Below, in pieces: positions 30,299 through 56,917 of a DNA stretch of 64,000 bases. Position numbers and translations under genes: made by a program. How positions within the stretch are numbered: position 1 is the stretch's first letter; every line of letters starts with the position of its first letter. The notes under the pieces are model-generated. The model searched no databases and was not told the DNA's origin. It saw only the letters and a program-made list of their open reading frames with translations. The stretch is taken from contig CAUEEP010000724.1 of NCBI GenBank assembly GCA_958450365.1, forward strand, positions 372,001-436,000. Direction: 5' to 3'. Source of the stretch: Mesorhabditis belari. Taxonomy: Eukaryota > Nematoda > Chromadorea > Rhabditida > Rhabditidae.

Positions 30299-31040
30299 TT
30301 CTCATCTTTTTTGTGGATTTTGCTCATGTTTTGTTATTTGTTGACGTGCTAAACATAAATTGTTATTTCAATTGGAGACATGAATGAACCACAAGTTGAG
30401 GGATAACTATCAACTATCGATGTATTGTTATCAGGGTTGACCGAAGTTGAAGGAAGGTTGGGTGGTTCCATCTATTTTAAACTTTCACACTTTTAAAACG
30501 ACAACTTTATGAACGCTATACTTTTGAAGTACCGTCCCTAAGTGTCTCCATTGCCAGAGGTAAACTACGTTTTTTTGCTTTTTTGTCGCCACTCACTCGG
30601 CCGATTTGGCTACACTTGGTTTCATTCGATAGATATTAATCAGGACTATCGAATGAAACAAAGTGTAGCAAAATCGGTCCAGTGAACGGCGAGAAAAACA
30701 CGAAAAACGTAGTTTACCTCTGGCAATGGGGACACTTAGGGACGGTACTTCAAAAGTATAATGAACGTGAACAATCATCAGAATCATATCATTTTTTTCG
30801 AGACAATTGGATATGATTTAAGCTCTTTCTAAGGCTAAATTTATCACACCTGGGATCTAGCGAGAAAATCTCTTTTAAGAACATTCACTCCTATTGACAT
30901 CGGACTCGTGTCTCTTCACCAAAAAATTGAACAAAACATTAAATTCGAAATCTAACTTTCCTTTCCATCTTACCTTTCATTAATTATTTTTGGTCTCAAA
31001 ATTTCGTTTTTAGAATGTACAGAATTAATTTTAGTTCGTG
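30299..31040. other. intergenic with one hAT-like MITE
   Basis: Apart from the element at 30517-30760 nothing is recognised. The TTTTAG acceptor at 31034 lies just before the next ATG. Confidence 0.6.
30517..30760. mobile_element. foldback MITE with 8-bp target duplication
   Basis: Inverted arms of about 115 bases start TATACTTTTGAAGTACCGTC. Flanks are ATGAACGC (30509-30516) and ATGAACGT (30761-30768), an 8-base duplication with one mismatch, as made by hAT transposases. Confidence 0.82.
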
Positions 31041-34011
31041 ATGGTAAAAGAAGCAAAGAAAGAGCGGAAGAAAGATCGAAAAGAGGACGACAAACAGCAT
31101 AAAGAAAGAGATCGTTCGTTTTTTTGCAACAATGTTATTCTAAAGGTATTATTAGTCTAGCAAAATCCTATTTTAGGTAAAGAGAGAGAAAAATCGTCAA
31201 GAAGCAAACGGAAACGAGTATCTGAAGAGGTTAACTTGTTTGTAAACTGCCGTTTTGCAAACAGAACTTTAGGAGCCTGATGAAGCAGAACCTCCAAAGA
31301 AAAAGCTGACAGCGCGAGATCTCGAGCGGTTGAAGCAATATCAAGAGGAATTAAAGAAAGAGCCACAACATGGAGAAGAGGAAGAAGACAAACCCGTCTG
31401 GTCGCTAGCAAAAGCACAAGCCGAATCGAGCAGTCGACAATGCCCTTATTTGGATACGATCGATAGGTAGATTTTGGTATTTTGGTGTTACGGGTAACCA
31501 TCTAAACTTTGACTAATTTCCTTAAACCATAATCCGCTTAAATAATAAAGTGAATAGCAAAGAAAACTCTCTTAAAATCAATGTTTTTATTTAGGAATGT
31601 GCTTGATTTTGATTTCGAAAAACTCTGCTCGGTCTCGCTTTCTCATCTCAACGTCTATGCTTGTATGGTTTGCGGCAAATATTTCCAGGTACTACTATTT
31701 AAAGTTTGCGGGAGCGCAAGGTATTGTGAAAAACTGTTTTTTGATATTCTTATTTTTAGGGTCGGGGCACATCTACGCATGCTTACACTCATTCGTTGGA
31801 CACCGATCATCGCATTTATTTGAATCTACAAACGCTCAAGTTCTATTGTTTACCCGATATGTACGAGGTTATTGATCCATCACTACACGACATCAAGGTT
31901 TGAGCGATTTTGCCACCGTTTCATATATTTTTTTAGTATGTGCTAAAGCCGATTTTTGAGGACAAGCTCATAAACTCTTTGGACAGGTAAAACGTTTTAA
32001 TTAGCAAATAATCAGCAGATGAATTTAGTTGGCAACGACCCACGCGAGCTTACGATAATACATCTTATTTTCCGGGCGTTGTCGGGTTAAATAATATCAA
32101 AACGAATGATTACGAGAATGTAATTTTACATGTAAGTTGAAGTACTTTTTCTATTGCACTTCAAATGTTCAGGCTCTATCACACGTGACACCACTTCGCG
32201 ATTATTTCTTGAAGGAGGAAAATTACGCAAATATTAAAAGGCCACCAGGAGACAAACTGGAATTGCTTTCAAAAAGGTATTTCTAAGGGAAATCGTTGAA
32301 AATTAAATTACTGAGAAAACAAAGCCTGAAAGTGTATTGGTATAAAAGTAATCAGTGTTGTAATTGCGCCTTTTTTATATTTGACCAATGTTGTTTGATT
32401 TTCAGATTTGGTGAACTCGTCCGCAAGCTATGGAATCCAAAAGCTTTCAAGGCGCACGTCTCACCACACGAAATGTTGCAATCAATTGTCGTTACATCTA
32501 ACAAGAAATTTCAATTCATCAAGCAGGGTAGATTTAACAAGAATTGCCTTATATAATTGCTTTTAGGAGATGCGGCTGATTTTATGAGCTTTTTGCTGAA
32601 CACATTGCACATTGCTCTAAATGGAACACAAAAGACTTCATCTAGCATTATTTATCGGTGAAGATTTTTAAATTAAATCATTCAAAACATTTGCTTTCAG
32701 GACTTTCCGAGGAAAAATGCGCCAGTATACAAGGAAAATTCTGCCCGTTGATGCCACATCGGACATGGTGGCCAACATTAGCAACTCTGATGATTATACA
32801 GGTTTCTGGACGCTTTTAAATCAATTTTTATTTTGTTTCTTTTTAGAAAAAGCAAAGGATACACCATTTTTATTCTTGTCTCTTGATCTTCCACCACCTC
32901 CATTGTATCGGGATGCACTTCATCAAAATATCATCCCGCAAGTGCCCATTCACACGCTGTTGAACAAATTTAATGGAATCACGGAGAAGGTAACGCACTT
33001 TGTTAATCGGGGTGTGCCTAAATCTCGAAACAGAAAAAATATAGTTGAAAATAGACTAAACTACCAATTTTTCAAGATATTAAACGACTTTTGTTTACTA
33101 ATGGGCGTTTAAAGTCCAAGACGCGTCCTGGCTTAGAATTTTGAACAAACTTCAGCAAAAGTTAACTTTTAGGAGTACAAAACCTACAAAGACAACTTCA
33201 TCAAACGGTTCGAGCTGCTTGAGTTGCCTGACTATTTGATTATCGTCTATCAACGCTTCCAGAAAAATCAGTTCTTCGTAGAGAAAAATCCAACCATTGT
33301 AAATTTTCCAATCAGGTAAATTTTCCTAGCTTACAAAGACTCCTTCAACTTTAGTAACGTTGATTTGTATGACTCACTAGCCGATGAGGCAAAGCCAAAG
33401 AACAAATACACGACCTATGATTTGGTGGGCAATATTGTGCACGACGGGAAACCACTGGATTCACAGCAAAAGGATACTGAAGAAGAAGAGGGTCACTATC
33501 GGGTACAAATTCATCACAGGGTAAACAAAAACGATCATTGGCCTAAGCTAATTTCTGAGATTCAGGGTTCTGGTAAATGGTTTGAGCTGGAAGATCTGCG
33601 AAAGGAGGAGATTCTACCGCAAATGATCACGTTGGCCGAGTCTTATATTCAGGTACGAGATTTAAAGACTAATACATGGCATTCTGAAATCCTTACAACA
33701 AGATTAGTTCAACACAACAAATTGACTTCATAAAAAGTTCAAGAAAAGTTATTAAAAAAGTAATTATCTAAATGTTAGATTTGGAAGCTGAACAAAACAA
33801 AGACCCGTGAGGAACGTATGGGCGAAGATGAGGGCGAAGAGGAAGATGGAGCTCTCGATCCATTAGCTGCTTTGGTTCGACAGGTGAAATTTTATGGCTA
33901 GAGATTATCAGCAAGCTTTCTTGCAATAATTTAAGCAAAATTTCCACTGAATTTACTTACAACTTTTAGGCAAACAATGCGGCAAAAGACGAGACGAAGA
34001 TGGATCATTAA
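31041..34011 (+). CDS. USP39/Sad1-type spliceosomal ubiquitin-protease homologue, 17 exons
   Basis: Exons 31041-31113, 31177-31229, 31273-31466, 31595-31688, 31760-31897, 31937-31986, 32029-32131, 32173-32276, 32406-32527, 32567-32657, 32701-32801, 32847-32989, 33173-33315, 33355-33520, 33566-33652, 33779-33883, 33970-34011; 1809 bases, 602 aa. A Lys/Arg/Glu-rich N-terminus is followed by a UBP zinc finger (CPYLDTIDRNVLDFDFEKLC, VCGKYFQGRG, HAYTHSLDTDH) and an inactive USP fold (VVGLNNIKTNDYENVILHAL to YRVQIHHRGSGKWFELEDL). The site that is NTC in active proteases reads TND here, so the catalytic Cys is absent, as is normal for USP39. The protein supports entry of the U4/U6.U5 tri-snRNP into the spliceosome. 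An acidic insert (KDTEEEEGH) is seen near 33475. Likely first gene of an operon with the sulfurtransferase. Confidence 0.95.
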
Positions 34012-34208
34012 GCGTTTGTCATCTGAAATCTTTGTATAATTTATTGTATCTCATTTTGGCAATTTTTTTTAGATGATTGTTGTGAGTTTTATACATTGTT
34101 TGATAAATGGTTTGTTTTAAAAGGATTCTTCCGAATGTAAAAACGCTTTGGACACGTATTCTTACTATTTTTGGTTAGAGTCAGGATAAAATTAAAGTTT
34201 GTAGGGTT

Positions 34209-36286
34209 ATGACCGTGTTGGGGAAATTCGTCGCGTCAACGACATTACGACAACTAGTAAAAGATGGAGTGATAAATAAAGTAGATTTTTGTATTGAGAA
34301 TACATTTTAGAAGGTTATATATCTGCTAAAATATCAAATCAAGCAGTTGTAATAAGCCTGAATTTGTAAATTGTCGTCTCAGGGAAAACACTAAAGACCG
34401 CTTTAGACAAAATTTAGTGAATTTGATCCACATGATCCACATGAAATTTAGCAAGGAGTCCGTCTTCTCGATTGTTCATTTGTGCCCGGAGTAAAGCCTG
34501 ATTGGAAGAGATTCAAGGAGCAACTATATGGGAAATTCGAGCAACTTTCGGGCTTCAAAAGCATGTAAGTTTGCGGTTGACTAATCGTTTTGTTTCTTTT
34601 CAAGTCAGATAATTATTTGTTTTTCTTTTAGTGGACGCGCTCTTTACCTTGCCGAGCACATTCCCGAATCGGTGCATGCGGATCTTGAACAAGCGATGTA
34701 TCCCGGGAAATTTGAACGTTTTTCCCATTATCCACCAGAAATCTTTCAGGTGCATTTTTATTATAGGTGGAGCATTAGAAATCATTAGTGTCTGAATCTG
34801 AAATAACATTCAAATACCTCAAAGTTCTCACATTATTTTTCCAGGAATACGCTCGTCGGCTCGGTATTCGCGATGGTGAACACTTGATTTTTTATGGACG
34901 AGGCGCCTATGGTGGAATGCTATGGCCAGCTCGATTTGCTTGGCTGTTTAAGGTTGGTTATCTGACTTCTGAACTCTATAAGTAAGGAAAGATATTATTT
35001 TATCTTACTCTTAAAACCTATTGCGTTTTTTTCAGTCGTATGGTCACGAAAAGGTATCAGTGCTGGATGGTGGTCTCAACGATTGGGTGCAAAGGGGGTA
35101 CGAGATTACTACTGAAGTTCCGAAAATGGAGGTAAATTTAAGATTTCGAGATTTCGTGATCATTGAAAATTTGTTACAAAGTCACATTTAGATCGGAAAC
35201 TGGACGGCTCGGGATAATCTCAAGGAAACGTTGATCACTTTTGAAGAACTCGAGTCTGTTGATGGGAAATATGAGGTTTGTAGATGACTCTTTTGTTTAC
35301 CTGATTCAGTGATGTTTAGCCGAAACCTGAGGTGAACGTCGATCCATCAGATCCCGAGCACGAACAAAAAGAGAAAGAGCTGAAATGGAGCAATGAGATG
35401 AAGGAATGGGAGGCGAAGACAAAGGGGAAAATGCTCATCGATCAGACATCCAAGGTGAAATCTGATTTACTGTTTTTTGAGCATTTATCAAACTTTCGGC
35501 TTTCCGACTTCCGGATTCACAGATATGATCAATGTTTAAAGTTTTTAGATCAACTTTTTGGACACTCGGCCACGTGCTCAATTCGAGGGATTGCAAGACT
35601 CGGGATTGAGCCCAATGTGTAAGTGTTTTTCGCATCGTTTCAACATTTTGATATCGTTCTATCGATAAGTAGTTGTATAAAATAAATAAGTACCAAATAG
35701 TCTTGATTCCTGGAAATTTCCCTTTTAGGTTGTGAGGCCGTTCACATTCCCGGATTTACCAATACGCCTGTTGGTGAAATTGTGCGTGATGATGGAACGA
35801 TCAAAGATCCTGAGCAGATCAAGAATTGCACGTTTCTTTTGTGTTTTAATGTGATAGCATTTGTTTAGATTTGAATGAAAGCGGTTTCTCTGCCGATAAA
35901 ACGACGATCACTCAATGTATGACAGGTAAATTTGTTAAATGTCATCAGTTCAAAATCTCATTTTAGGCATACAGGCATCGTTGATGGCTTATGGAATCGA
36001 ATACGCGTTGCCCAATGTCAAACCTCGGGTTTATAATGTGAGCTTTCGAGATACTTGAGCAATACGGTGATATTCCACTAGTAAAAACTGATTAGAACTC
36101 CATTAGATGTTTTAAATTGGCTTCAAATGGAACTAGGGTAAAACATTTTAAACTTTTTGCTTACAAAATTGATGGGGTCCGATCAAAACCAATTTTATAT
36201 CAATGTCCACTTTTCAGGGAAGTCTGAAAGAAATGGAGCAACGTGATCCAAAACGAATTTCGGGTGGAAATCGGCATATCCCATAG
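34209..36286 (+). CDS. mercaptopyruvate/thiosulfate sulfurtransferase (two rhodanese domains), 12 exons
   Basis: Exons 34209-34280, 34452-34564, 34632-34749, 34845-34952, 35036-35131, 35192-35275, 35320-35454, 35549-35618, 35729-35827, 35869-35925, 35967-36037, 36218-36286; 1092 bases, 363 aa. Domain 1 (LLDCSFVPGV, AEHIPESVHADLE, ARFAWLFKSYGHEKVSVLDG) is the inactive one. Domain 2 (INFLDTRPRAQFEG, EAVHIPGFTNTPVGEIV) carries the likely active Cys in ITQCMTGIQASLMAYG, where the family has CGTG/CGSG. It moves sulfur from mercaptopyruvate or thiosulfate to acceptors and can give hydrogen sulfide. The intron at 35828 has a GC donor; no GT alternative keeps the frame. The start follows a TTTGTAG acceptor, about 195 bases after the USP39 stop, so downstream operon expression with SL2 is likely. 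Poly(A) signal 36466-36471. Confidence 0.92.
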
Positions 36287-36658
36287 ACAAAGTTCGTTGA
36301 TCCATGCGTTGAGTTTTAGTTTTGTGCGATTGTGGTGCGTATAGTACATATATTTGCCTCGTTTTGTTGTGCCTTGTTCATAAACGTCTAGAAATTTTCA
36401 TTAGAAGTTTAGGTTTTGCATTGTTTTGGAGATCCTTAGTTTGTTCTTTCTTTAGAGTTTTGCTTAATAAAAGGTTGAGTTTTTAAAAATTTAACTACGG
36501 AAAGTCTTTCAAATAAGGAAAATTTGCGAAAAATAGGGGGAAAGGGGATTTTTGCGAAAATTCGAGATAACGAATCGGTGATTGCATTATCGATTGCGTG
36601 CAAGCAAGAAACGAGGGTTCTCCGTTTTTACTAACTTTTCGAATTTCTATCAGTCACA
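36287..36658. other. intergenic
   Basis: Sulfurtransferase 3' UTR with AATAAA at 36466, then a short spacer with the TCTATCAG acceptor just before the saposin gene. Nothing else seen. Confidence 0.7.
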
Positions 36659-37303
36659 ATGCTGAAATTGTTGTTTTTGGCCATTTTGGCCATCGTGGTC
36701 ATGTCTCAAGTGAGTAAAATGATGGCTTATTTACCCAATTTTATTAAATCGCAATTGTCGGCTTTTCAGAAAAGGTCTCTTGCTTCATATTTCCAAGACA
36801 GAAAAGAAATTTGAATTCCAAAATGCACTCGTTTATTCTGAAATACAAATTTCAAATTTTCTTCCAGGAAACGATCACGTGCGAGTTCTGCAAAAGCGGT
36901 TTAGTCACAATAGGGAAAGCGTTGGTGAGCAATGATGCGTTGAGAGTGAGTGAAATGACAATCACAGCATATTTTTGATCATTCACATCGGTGCTGATAC
37001 ACAAATATTGCAGGCAACAATGTCGCGGCAACTTGCCGATAATTGTGACAGTGTGCCGCAAGAGGATATGAGAGACGTGAGTTGAAATCTAAAAATGTGG
37101 AGCCTGACAGGTTACTGTAAGAGTTGCGTCTAAGGTTTCAATGGTTCTGACGAGTTAAAGTAACTCTGTGTCAAAATGTTAGAAGCCATTTCCAGGCCTG
37201 CCGTGTCGTCTACGGACAAAATTTCGATGCAATGCTCACTCAAATTGGTCAAAATCCCGATGCTCAACCGGCTTCAATGTGCCAGCAAATGGGTTATTGT
37301 TAG
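36659..37303 (+). CDS. saposin-B-type small secreted protein, 4 exons
   Basis: Exons 36659-36709, 36868-36945, 37014-37076, 37196-37303; 300 bases, 99 aa. A signal peptide (MLKLLFLAILAIVVMSQ) is followed by a single saposin-like domain with the six Cys in order: TCEFCKSG, ADNCDSV, RDACRVV, SMCQQMGYC. The six Cys form three disulfides around a helical bundle. In nematodes this family (SPP, caenopores) is mostly gut-expressed and membrane-active against bacteria; which member this is cannot be said. Each intron falls between helices. Poly(A) signal 37401-37406. Convergent with the polymerase gene. Confidence 0.92.
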
Positions 37304-37532
37304 CCCCAAGAAATCACTTATTTTAACAAAACTTATTTTCATTCGTCTATCATCAAAAACACCACAAAGGAAAATTACGCATTTTAACCGGATATTTGCA
37401 AATAAAACAAAGTAAAGCACAAACGTGAGCAAAATAAGAACCGAATCATTAGACTATAAATCAGTCAAAAAAGCTCATTGAATAGTAAAATTATCTAATG
37501 CCTAATAAACAATAAAAAAGAAGTAATATTAT

Positions 37533-47855
<10,323 letters not shown>

Positions 47856-48380
47856 CCGAGCTGAAAAAAATGCAAAATAATCTCATCAAACCCTCATCAA
47901 ACAGAAAAAAAGGAGAATAGCGAATACGGCAAGGAAGTAAAAGTTGGATATTGCTCACCCTTGCTACATTATTTTCAACTTGAACCCCTTTTTTAAGGCT
48001 ACAATTCGCGGTTTTAAGTCTTATTATTAAAATTCTAGTTTTGGATGAAAAATAGATTTTCAACAGCCGCCTAGGTGAATGTCAATAGGTGAGGTGTGGA
48101 GTGCTGACTGTTTATTCCATTCACAAAAGTCTGACATCAAGGGCTTCACAATAACAATAGCAACCACAAATCATAAATTTATAGCCTTAAATGTTCTTTA
48201 AAGATATTCAATCGGTTAACTCAACATCTTTATATACAGAACCAATTTCTAGGGAAAAGCTCTATAAAAGCCCTATATAAAAGCTATAAAAGCCCATTAA
48301 TTTTTCTTCTTTGTTGCCGTGTTGTTGCTTTTACTTTATCTTTGCTTCTTTGTTTCGTTTTATCAAGTTTTCTTTTTTAG
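47856..48380. promoter_or_regulatory. divergent spacer between polymerase epsilon and the SPCS1 operon
   Basis: 525 bases that must hold the promoters of both genes. A run CTATAAAAGCCCTATATAAAAGC lies at 48261-48292, about 100 bases before the SPCS1 start, and could act as a TATA-like element. The acceptor TTTTTTAG directly abuts the SPCS1 ATG. Confidence 0.5.
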
Positions 48381-49166
48381 ATGGAGGGCCTCATCCAAAT
48401 GCTGCCACCGTTCTTGCGACAATTCAGCACTCATCACGATTTTTCTGGACAAAAATCGGCTGAAAGGGCTTTCCAGGTTGGGATTTTTGTTTGAAATTAG
48501 TCTCCCGGCTAGAAATGTAATCTTTTAAACATAAAATTTATGTTTATGTACAACATAATGTTAATAGATAGCTCATTAAAATAGCAAAAAATGATTGGTG
48601 ATAAAGTAGGCAGATTTTTTCTTAAAAGCTTGATTGCTACACCATTTTACTAATCATTTACACTAATGATTAAAAAAAGAAATTGTATTTACACTCTTCG
48701 TCTTTACCAACTTTTTCTTTTTAGGTTATTCTCGTGATCTCGGGTATTATTGGCTTTTTCATTGGATATTCGACGCAACAACTCTCGCATGCGGTTTACG
48801 CTGTTCTTGCCGGTGGAGTTATCGCATCAATCGTCACCCTTCCACCTTGGCCATGTTTTCGACGACAACCATTACAGGTAAAAAATTAGGTACTTCTCGG
48901 CTTAGGTCCCCAAACTAGGAAAATTTTCGGGTACGAGGGGTTACCCCATTTTTTAAGCATGCAGTAAATTTATAAAATTTGCAAATTGAACTGCAAAAAT
49001 TCTTTTTCATGTGGTTTAGGAACCTAAACCGAAAAAGTACCCAAAATTAATTCCCCTAAATTGATAGAACTTACAAATAAAAGTCTTTCTTTAGTGGCAA
49101 CAAAACATCGATCATTCAAAAGATGGAACTGCTGAAGAAACAAAGGAAACTAAAAAGACAAAATAA
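48381..49166 (+). CDS. signal peptidase complex subunit 1 (SPC12), 3 exons
   Basis: Exons 48381-48476, 48725-48877, 49095-49166; 321 bases, 106 aa, normal for SPCS1. Two membrane spans (VILVISGIIGFFIGY and AVYAVLAGGVIASIVTLPPW) flank a short ER loop, with the family motif TLPPWPCFRRQPLQW and a Lys/Glu-rich cytosolic tail. A non-catalytic subunit of ER signal peptidase. Poly(A) signal 49274-49279 lies about 105 bases before the Lon acceptor, so this is likely the first gene of a three-gene operon. Confidence 0.9.
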
Positions 49167-49273
49167 GTGTTTTTTATTTTATTTTTGATATTGATTAAAC
49201 GATTTTTTTATAACAATTCGTTGTGATTTTTATGGTTTTTTGGGTCATCTGTTTATATATGTATGGTGTGGTA

Positions 49274-49384
49274 AATAAATTTTATTGGGAAAAGGCTTGA
49301 CTCGACAAGGATTATCCTAAAAGGTACTGAAAGAAAGACTAACAAGTTGTAAATGACAAGCTTTTCGTAAAGACAATATTTCAG
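49274..49384 (+). promoter_or_regulatory. SPCS1-Lon intercistronic region
   Basis: AATAAA at 49274-49279 followed about 105 bases later by the TTTCAG trans-splice acceptor (ends 49384), the normal layout between operon genes in Caenorhabditis-type nematodes. Confidence 0.7.
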
Positions 49385-49388
49385 TACA

Positions 49389-54018
<4,630 letters not shown>

Positions 54019-54213
54019 GCGTTTTTCTTCATTTTGAGGTTCTCTTACTTCGGGTAACTGTGTTCAAGTAGTGTTCGTGTTGTTTTAGGTTTTTGCTAGT
54101 TCTTTATCTATTAATTTTTTTAGATTATTAGGCTTTAGTTTTATATATGTCATTTTGAGCTTTGCGTTATTTGTTGAAATTATTTTTATTTTGTGTGATC
54201 TTGTTCGTGAATG

Positions 54214-54314
54214 AATAAAAGTTTTTCAGAAAGTGATTGATTGTAAGAATAGTTGAGCTTATTGCATACATTAAAATTTCCATCACGAATGTTACGTTTT
54301 TATGAAAATTTCAG
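54214..54314 (+). promoter_or_regulatory. Lon-TTC1 intercistronic region
   Basis: AATAAA at 54214-54219 and the TTTCAG acceptor ending at 54314, a gap of about 95 bases, fitting SL2 trans-splicing of TTC1. Confidence 0.7.
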
Positions 54315-54319
54315 AGCAT

Positions 54320-55388
54320 ATGGCTATTATAGAAGAAATTTTTGATGACGAGAACACGGATCAAGTAAAAGACGCTATTCAGGTAAAGCTTTAACTTGCA
54401 AATTCCTTTATTAAATTTATTAAGAAAGCCGAAGTGTTTAAAAATCAAGGGAATACCCATTTTGGACAAGGCGAATGGGCAATGGCAAAAGAGGAATATC
54501 AAAAAGGTAACGATTATTTTGTATTTAACGAAAGTTGATAAAAAATTACAGTTTATAAACGTGGATATACTTGTAGTATTTTAGGGTTGGATTATTTGAA
54601 AGAGAAATATGCTGATCGAACAAACGAGTCGACCGATGAAAGCGACGAGAAAACGGAAACGGAGCCAGAATCAAGGTGATTCTTTGATCCGCTAAAAATC
54701 TAAAATTCCCAATTCACTTTCTAAGTTAATAATTTCAGCACATCAACCGTTCCCGAAGAAATTTCTACCCTCCGAGCTACTCTTCTTTCCAATATGTCTG
54801 CGGCTTTTATCAAAATGGAACAATGGGAACCGGCTGTTCACACCGCGACGATGTCTATTAAAGAAGGAGTGAAAAATGAAAAAGCTTTAGGTTTGCTTTT
54901 GGCAATTTGTAAGCAAAGATTTAAATAGTTTTTAGAAAGACGTGCCTTTGCATATTCAAAAATTGATGACAAATTGAATCTTGCCCTTCAGGACTATGAG
55001 AGTCTCTCCAAAACGTTTCCAGATCGAACACAATATAGGCAGAAAATTACGGAAGTGGGCTTCGTATCATTTTTTTTTCATCACATTTTGTTTAGTTGAA
55101 GAAGCTGGTCGATGAACAAAATGAGAAGTTGAAACAAGAAATGATGGATAAGTTGAAAGTGAGTTATTTATTAATCGCTCTAAACAAAACTGTGGGTTTT
55201 GTAGGGATTTGGCGATTTCTGTTTACGACCATTCGGATTGTCGACGAACTCCTTTCAGGTAGGTAAAAATTTTGGTCTAGAATTTAAGTTCGAAAATTTT
55301 CCTAAATTAAATTTAGTTTACGCCAAATGAGACGGGCGGCTATTCAATGAGCCTCAAGCAACCATCTGAAAACACGGAGAACACATAA
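54320..55388 (+). CDS. TTC1-type tetratricopeptide co-chaperone, 8 exons
   Basis: Exons 54320-54382, 54425-54506, 54552-54675, 54739-54890, 54936-55054, 55096-55158, 55205-55258, 55317-55388; 729 bases, 242 aa. TPR helices include KNQGNTHFGQGEWAMAKEEY, LLSNMSAAFIKMEQWEPAVH and RRAFAYSKIDDKLNLALQDY, followed by the TTC1 signature FGDFCLRPFGLSTNSFQ and GGYSMSL. In animals TTC1 is an Hsp70/Hsp90-linked adaptor. The acceptor TTTCAG at 54314 is about 95 bases after the Lon poly(A) signal, the usual nematode operon gap. The first intron acceptor (TTTATTAAG) is unusual but keeps the frame. Confidence 0.92.
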
Positions 55389-55556
55389 TATTTGCAATAT
55401 TTAGCATATTTTATAAATTTTTATTCATCCGCTTATATCAATACATATTTACACAACTAAACTTAAACTTCTAATACTAAAAACAAATAAAAACGTTTAA
55501 TCGTTCTTTTCATAGAAAAATCGCTAGAAAGGTTTACGATTAGGCACGAGCGTCGT

Positions 55557-56719
55557 TTACCATAAATGCTTACGAATGGATTCGGGCAAAAGATTGTCCC
55601 AGAAATGAGGAGCCGAGTATTCGGGGTGATGACGCCACATTGCCTCCCATTCGTAGGCTTTTGGATGAGAATGGGCAAAGACCTGTAATGCAAAAAAATG
55701 ATTTTGTAAGCTATTAGGTACGGATTTGCCAACAAGTGCCCTTAACTGTCAACAACTATTTGTCAGTTCTGCCATTTCATTATTTTCAAAATATTTACCT
55801 CAATTGGGGTGGGATCCCACCATTTCTCGCCAATTGTGAAATAGACTGGCTCTCCGTACCATGTACCAACCTAAAAATTGGCTTGTTTTAGCTTTAGATT
55901 AAATAGATGCTCATTTTTGTAATAGCCGTTTTGAACAAGCCGCAACACTCTAGTATGCATAGAATGAGCATCTCACTAAATAGTACACCAAAAATACCTT
56001 CCATCCGGGCACATCCTTCATAATCTCCGCCTCGAGGTCTCGATTTTTCGCCAGCAACTTCAACCAGCTAAAATTTCGCATTAGCAAGAATCAGGAACTT
56101 TGCCGCTTACTATCGATCTCGCTCAGCTGTCAAAAATGGTTGCATTGCCGTGTTCAATTCGACATCTTCAAACTTCTCGGTGCTAAAAAAGAATTTTTAT
56201 AAAGACTTATTTAAAGACTTTAAAGACGAGTTTAAATCGGCATCTTCCAGTATCTAGCGTGGCAATTATGTTTTAGATTTAGTTTTAGTTTTATCCTATT
56301 CTTCTTTGTTAGAAAACAAAACATCAGCGTTGGAACGAAAACATCCTAAACTGGTAGAAAACACCCTAAACTAGCTTAAAGCTATGATAGAAAAAGCTGA
56401 CATCAAACTTTTAAAAAACAAGCCCCCGATACGCCAATACTCGAAAGTAATTTATCACCCCGATACTTGGAAACTATTTTAATGCTTTAAAAATTGTAAA
56501 ACTTACATGTACCACTTCTTCCGCCACAAAGCATAATACGATCCGACAAGGGTTATGGCCGTCCCAACGCTGATAGCGAGGTAAGCTAAAAAAGATATAG
56601 ATTAATAACATTTAAAAACTCTTACGTCTCCACACAAGTTTGGGGAAAGTTCGATGAAAGTTGAACTTTTGATAGCCACCCTGGGGCGGCATTTCTTGCC
56701 GAAGACCCGTTTCAGCCAT
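55557..56719 (-). CDS. NADH dehydrogenase subunit GRIM-19/NDUFA13, 6 exons
   Basis: Exons 56626-56719, 56507-56585, 56111-56182, 55998-56067, 55799-55870, 55557-55682; 513 bases, 170 aa, somewhat longer than the mammalian protein. The N-terminus MAETGLRQEMPPQGGYQ matches the family, followed by one membrane span (YLAISVGTAITLVGSYYALW), then KKWYMITEKFED, LEAEIMKDVPGWKVGTWYGE and the C-terminal VYFTIGEKWWDP. It is a supernumerary subunit needed for complex I assembly in the inner mitochondrial membrane. The extra C-terminal 40 residues (HPKAYEWEAMWRHHPEYSA) appear to be a nematode extension. Confidence 0.93.
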
Positions 56720-56917
56720 CCTTAAATTTTTAGCATTAAAAATAAGATAAATAAAACAATGTAAGTAAATAAAACAACAAACAAACAAAGTTTAGCAAAT
56801 AAATAAGTTAAAAGGCCGCTGAAATAAGGCACAAAGTGAAAGAAATCACCCGGGAAAGCTTTAAAAGTGACCAAAGAAGGATTATTTGATATAAATAAGT
56901 TAGTTTAATGTTTCTTT

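Noticed and set aside
35332..35622. Open frame reading through to YDQCLKFLDQLFGHS
   Set aside because: Using the acceptor at 35548 instead gives the rhodanese sequence INFLDTRPRAQFEG in frame, so the longer frame is an intron read-through.
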